From the NCBI GenBank assembly GCA_002890585.1, contig MIQB01000079.1, positions 1-9,013 on the forward strand: a stretch of DNA of 9,013 nucleotides, written 5' to 3'. Below are positions 7,132 to 9,013 of this stretch, piece after piece. Position numbers and translations under genes: made by a program. Numbering within the stretch: the first letter of the stretch is position 1; the number at the start of each line of letters is the position of its first letter. The notes below the pieces were generated by a model. It saw nothing but the letters and a program-made list of their open reading frames with translations, ran no database searches and was not told the DNA's origin. This DNA is from Tannerella sp. oral taxon 808. Its GTDB lineage: Bacteria; Bacteroidota; Bacteroidia; Bacteroidales; Tannerellaceae.

Positions 7132-8600
7132 GGGGTTTGTTGAATTGTTGAGGGGTTGGTTTGTTGGGATGTTGAGGGGTTGAATTGTTGAATTGTTGAG
7201 GGGTTGGTTTGTTGAGATGTTGAGGGGTTGAATTGTTGAGATGGTTTACGGGGCGTTTCGCTTTCGGTCGCTAATCCTTCCCCTTGATAATACGCCACAA
7301 GGCGCCGCTTGATTTCATACGAGAGCTGCTTCTGGAGCAGGTTGGCGCGCGCCTCGAGCAGTGTGTTGGCCGCCGTCTGTAGATCGATCGCGGAGGAGAG
7401 GCCCTCCTCGTATTTGCGGAGCGTCACGCGGTAAGCGATCGAATCAGCCTCCACCTTCCGCTGCATCTGCACGGCCTCTTTGGCAAACCCTTCGCGGTCG
7501 GCCACGGCCTGCTCCACGGCGGTGCGCAGCTGCCGGAGCGTCTCGTCGCGCTCGGTGTTGGCTATGCGCATCGTGTTGCGTGCGCGCCGGGCCGACGTGT
7601 AGCGGCTCAGCCCGTCGAAGAGGGGGATGGAGAGCGTCAGGGCTAAGTATTCGCCGCGGTTGTTGTCGAAGAATTGCTTGGAGAAAGCCGTCGTGTGCTG
7701 GTCGGCTAAGTTGCGGAAGTAGTTCGTGGAGATGCCCACCTCGAAGGTGAGTTGCGGCAGCATCGCGCCGCGCGCCACACGGTATTGATAGCGCGCTGCC
7801 TGCTGCCGACATTCGGCCGCCTGCATCGTCGGGTTGTCTGCCTTTGCCCGGAGGAAGATCTCCTCCGTCGTCGCCTCCTCCTCGCCCGACGTCGGGGGGA
7901 CAGCCACAGTGGTATCGAGTGCGAGCGCCTTGTCGGTCGGATAATTCATTGCCTCCTTGAGCGTTCGCACGGCCGCATCGCAGAGGTTGCGCTGATGCGT
8001 CAGGTTGTAATCGTCGGCCGCCATCTGCGCCGCCATCTGCGCCACATCGGCTGCGCCCTTCATGCCTAACTCCTCCATGCGCTGCGTCTTGTGCAGCATA
8101 CGGCTGCTCTCGTCGAGCTTCTCTGAGGCTAACCGCACCGTGCCGCCATAGTAAAGCACATTGGCGAAGGCTTCCATCACGGCCAGCGCCGCCTCGTCTT
8201 GCGCCCGGCGCAACTCGTGCCTCCCCAGCAGGCGATTGATGCGGGCTGCCTTCGCTTCGTTGATCAGCTGGCCGCCATCAAAGAGGGGCAGCGAGGCGTA
8301 GACGGCGTAGGAGTTATTGAAGGTGGAGACGTTGTTGTACGTGTTCGTCTGTGGGTCAATCGATCGGCCGTAGTTCAGTTGCCCGCCAATGCGCGCCCCG
8401 ACCGAGGGGAAGAGTCCGGCCACGGCCGCGCGGTATTCGGCCACGTAGGTGTCGCTCCGGTGCTGCCCGGCGCGCACCTTGAGGCTGTTCTCGGCCGCGT
8501 AGCGCATGCAGTCGTCCATCGTCCACGGCCGCACCTCCTGCGCCCGCCCCGCGACAACGGCCGCGCCGAGCATCAGGCTGTATATCCAAATCCTTTTCAT
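7116..8600 (-). CDS. TolC-like outer-membrane efflux protein with repeat-derived C-terminal tail
   Basis: This is the outer-membrane channel of the tripartite exporter. From ATG at 8600 it has 494 residues. Residues 1-20 form a signal peptide (MKRIWIY, hydrophobic run, then AGRA before QEV). The mature start WTMDDCMRYAAENSLKVRA is typical of OEP-family proteins. Two OEP repeats are visible, each with its strand motif: SLPLFDGG (103-110) and SIPLFDGL (324-331). Helical segments follow each, including YEEGLSSAIDLQTA (397-410). The family-like end is near RRLVAYYQGEGL (432-443). Residues 455-494 are instead a tandem low-complexity tail, two copies of QQFNPSTSQQTNPSTI plus QQTPWIYN, encoded by a DNA repeat. 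The frame could be opened to 8729, but those extra 43 residues lack family similarity and would bury the signal peptide, so 8600 is chosen. It is the first gene of the operon. Confidence 0.94.
   Translation of the reverse strand: MKRIWIYSLMLGAAVVAGRAQEVRPWTMDDCMRYAAENSLKVRAGQHRSDTYVAEYRAAVAGLFPSVGARIGGQLNYGRSIDPQTNTYNNVSTFNNSYAVYASLPLFDGGQLINEAKAARINRLLGRHELRRAQDEAALAVMEAFANVLYYGGTVRLASEKLDESSRMLHKTQRMEELGMKGAADVAQMAAQMAADDYNLTHQRNLCDAAVRTLKEAMNYPTDKALALDTTVAVPPTSGEEEATTEEIFLRAKADNPTMQAAECRQQAARYQYRVARGAMLPQLTFEVGISTNYFRNLADQHTTAFSKQFFDNNRGEYLALTLSIPLFDGLSRYTSARRARNTMRIANTERDETLRQLRTAVEQAVADREGFAKEAVQMQRKVEADSIAYRVTLRKYEEGLSSAIDLQTAANTLLEARANLLQKQLSYEIKRRLVAYYQGEGLATESETPRKPSQQFNPSTSQQTNPSTIQQFNPSTSQQTNPSTIQQTPWIYN
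7143..7238 (-). repeat. 48-bp tandem repeat, two copies, inside the TolC-like gene
   Basis: Copies at 7191-7238 and 7143-7190 differ at one base (7216 versus 7168), a silent change between two serine codons. Each 48-bp unit is built of two related 24-bp halves, encoding QQFNPSTS and QQTNPSTI. Because 24 and 48 are multiples of three, copy-number change keeps the frame. A partial third copy continues to about 7133. The DNA is AT-richer and simpler than the surrounding gene. Confidence 0.9.
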
Positions 8601-8702
8601 CGTTTCGTTCGTATGGTTTGGCCTTATCATGTGCCAAAACCATGCCGCCGGAGGCAAACACATTGTGCTCAGCAGGTTAACGAAAAGGGGGGCAGAGGGG
8701 CA

Positions 8703-8740
8703 TGTCCAATATGTAGACAGGCGCGTCAAAGATTTGGACA
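8703..8740. promoter_or_regulatory. Possible operator: 7-bp dyad upstream of the operon
   Basis: TGTCCAA at 8703-8709 is repeated in inverted form as TTGGACA at 8734-8740, with 24 bases between. It lies about 100-140 bases upstream of the TolC start. A regulator site is conceivable, but a 7-bp dyad at this spacing can occur by chance and no regulator gene is in the window. Confidence 0.2.
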
Positions 8741-8835
8741 GGGAGGGGGAGCGCCTGCGGGGTTCCGGCAGGGGTTACAGCATCAAAGTGACGGAGATCA
8801 AAAACTGGCGCGCGGGGACATTCCGCCGGCAGGCC

Positions 8836-8861
8836 GTAGGGGCGTATCGCATACGCCCTAC
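8836..8861 (+). repeat. GC-rich REP-like hairpin, copy in 150-bp unit
   Basis: Arms GTAGGGGCGTAT and ATACGCCCTAC pair over 11 bp with one bulged G around the loop CGC. Its first 23 bases (8836-8858) are the reverse complement of 8913-8935. Confidence 0.85.
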
Positions 8862-8910
8862 GTCTACCCGGCCGTCGAATGATCATCCATCGCCGTTGGC
8901 GACGTTGTGA

Positions 8911-8935
8911 GGGGGCGTATGCGATACGCCCCTAC
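8911..8935 (-). repeat. GC-rich REP-like hairpin, inverted copy in 150-bp unit
   Basis: GGGGCGTAT and ATACGCCCC form a perfect 9-bp stem around GCG. It is in the opposite orientation to the hairpins at 8836 and 8986, so head-to-head and tail-to-tail pairs alternate. Confidence 0.85.
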
Positions 8936-8985
8936 AATTGGCGGAGATCAAAAACTGACGCGCGGGGACATTCCGCCGGCAGGCC

Positions 8986-9011
8986 GTAGGGGCGTATCGC
9001 ATACGCCCTAC
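8986..9011 (+). repeat. GC-rich REP-like hairpin, second direct copy
   Basis: This is identical to 8836-8861 and lies 150 bases further on, two bases before the end of the window. Confidence 0.85.
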
Positions 9012-9013
9012 GT

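Larger units (their letters stand above)
8601..9013. other. Non-coding upstream region of the efflux operon
   Basis: No credible gene is visible in these 413 bases. Open frames on either strand have no recognisable domain and cross the palindromic repeats. The part nearest the TolC start (8601-8790) should hold the operon promoter. On the minus strand I see only weak approximations of the Bacteroidota -7 element TAnnTTTG, namely TGGTTTTG and TGTGTTTG, in the bases complementary to about 8635-8665. Neither has a convincing -33 element. The part from 8792 onward is repeats. Confidence 0.6.
8792..9013 (+). repeat. Direct repeat with 150-bp period, second copy running off the window
   Basis: Bases 8792-8863 recur at 8942-9013 with a single difference (ACTGGCG versus ACTGACG), giving a 150-base period. 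The unit contains CGGAGATCAAAAACTG, then CGCGGGGACATTCCGCCGGC, then a REP-like hairpin, then a spacer with CTACCCGGCC and an inverted hairpin. The second copy is still matching at the window end, so the true number of copies is unknown. Confidence 0.85.

Noticed and set aside
8601..8729. Upstream extension of the TolC-like protein to a start at 8729
   Set aside because: The extra 43 residues have no family similarity and would place the signal peptide internally; the ATG at 8600 gives a normal secreted start.
8506..8910. Plus-strand open frame upstream of and overlapping the TolC start
   Set aside because: It overlaps the true gene antisense, runs through the palindromic repeat, and has no identifiable domain.
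8836..9011. Possible CRISPR array from repeated palindromic units
   Set aside because: The period is 150 bases, orientation of the palindromes alternates, spacers are themselves repeated rather than unique, and no cas gene is present.

Overview
The window looks like chromosomal DNA from a GC-rich member of the Bacteroidota, probably Bacteroidales. The evidence is the family style of the genes (TolC-like protein, adaptor, and roughly 790-residue double-FtsX permeases next to a lone LolD/MacB-type ATPase), start codons with no clear Shine-Dalgarno sequence, and AT-rich simple repeats between otherwise GC-rich genes. The genus cannot be fixed from the sequence alone.

All five supported genes lie on the minus strand, so the operon reads from right to left: an outer-membrane TolC-like efflux protein (8600 to 7116), a membrane-fusion/periplasmic adaptor (7131 to 5878), a first large FtsX-type ABC permease (5732 to 3342), an ABC ATPase (3218 to 2544), and a second large FtsX-type permease (2352 to beyond position 1). 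The second permease loses only its last one or two codons at the window edge. Together they would form a MacAB-TolC-like tripartite exporter. The ATPase would power one or both FtsX permeases in the inner membrane, the adaptor would span the periplasm, and the TolC-like protein would form the outer-membrane exit. The substrate cannot be read from the sequence; peptides, lipids, antibiotics or other small molecules are all possible.

The non-coding DNA is more unusual than the genes. Junctions between genes are filled with modular repeats. A GC-rich hairpin (core GGGGCGTATCGCATACGCCC and a variant with GCGAATAATCATTCGC) occurs at 2409-2504, 5801-5828 and 8836-9011, sometimes inside AT-rich inverted repeats. 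The TolC gene runs through a 48-bp tandem repeat that adds a 40-residue low-complexity tail and makes the gene overlap the adaptor start by 16 bases. The region upstream of TolC (8601-9013) holds no credible gene; it contains a roughly 150-bp repeat unit whose second copy runs out of the window.

A second pattern lies within the genes. By hand scan, 21 of 22 TTA leucine codons in the five genes are followed by G. I found no mobile-element gene, RNA gene, CRISPR array or clearly new protein system; the main genes are a recognisable efflux operon.
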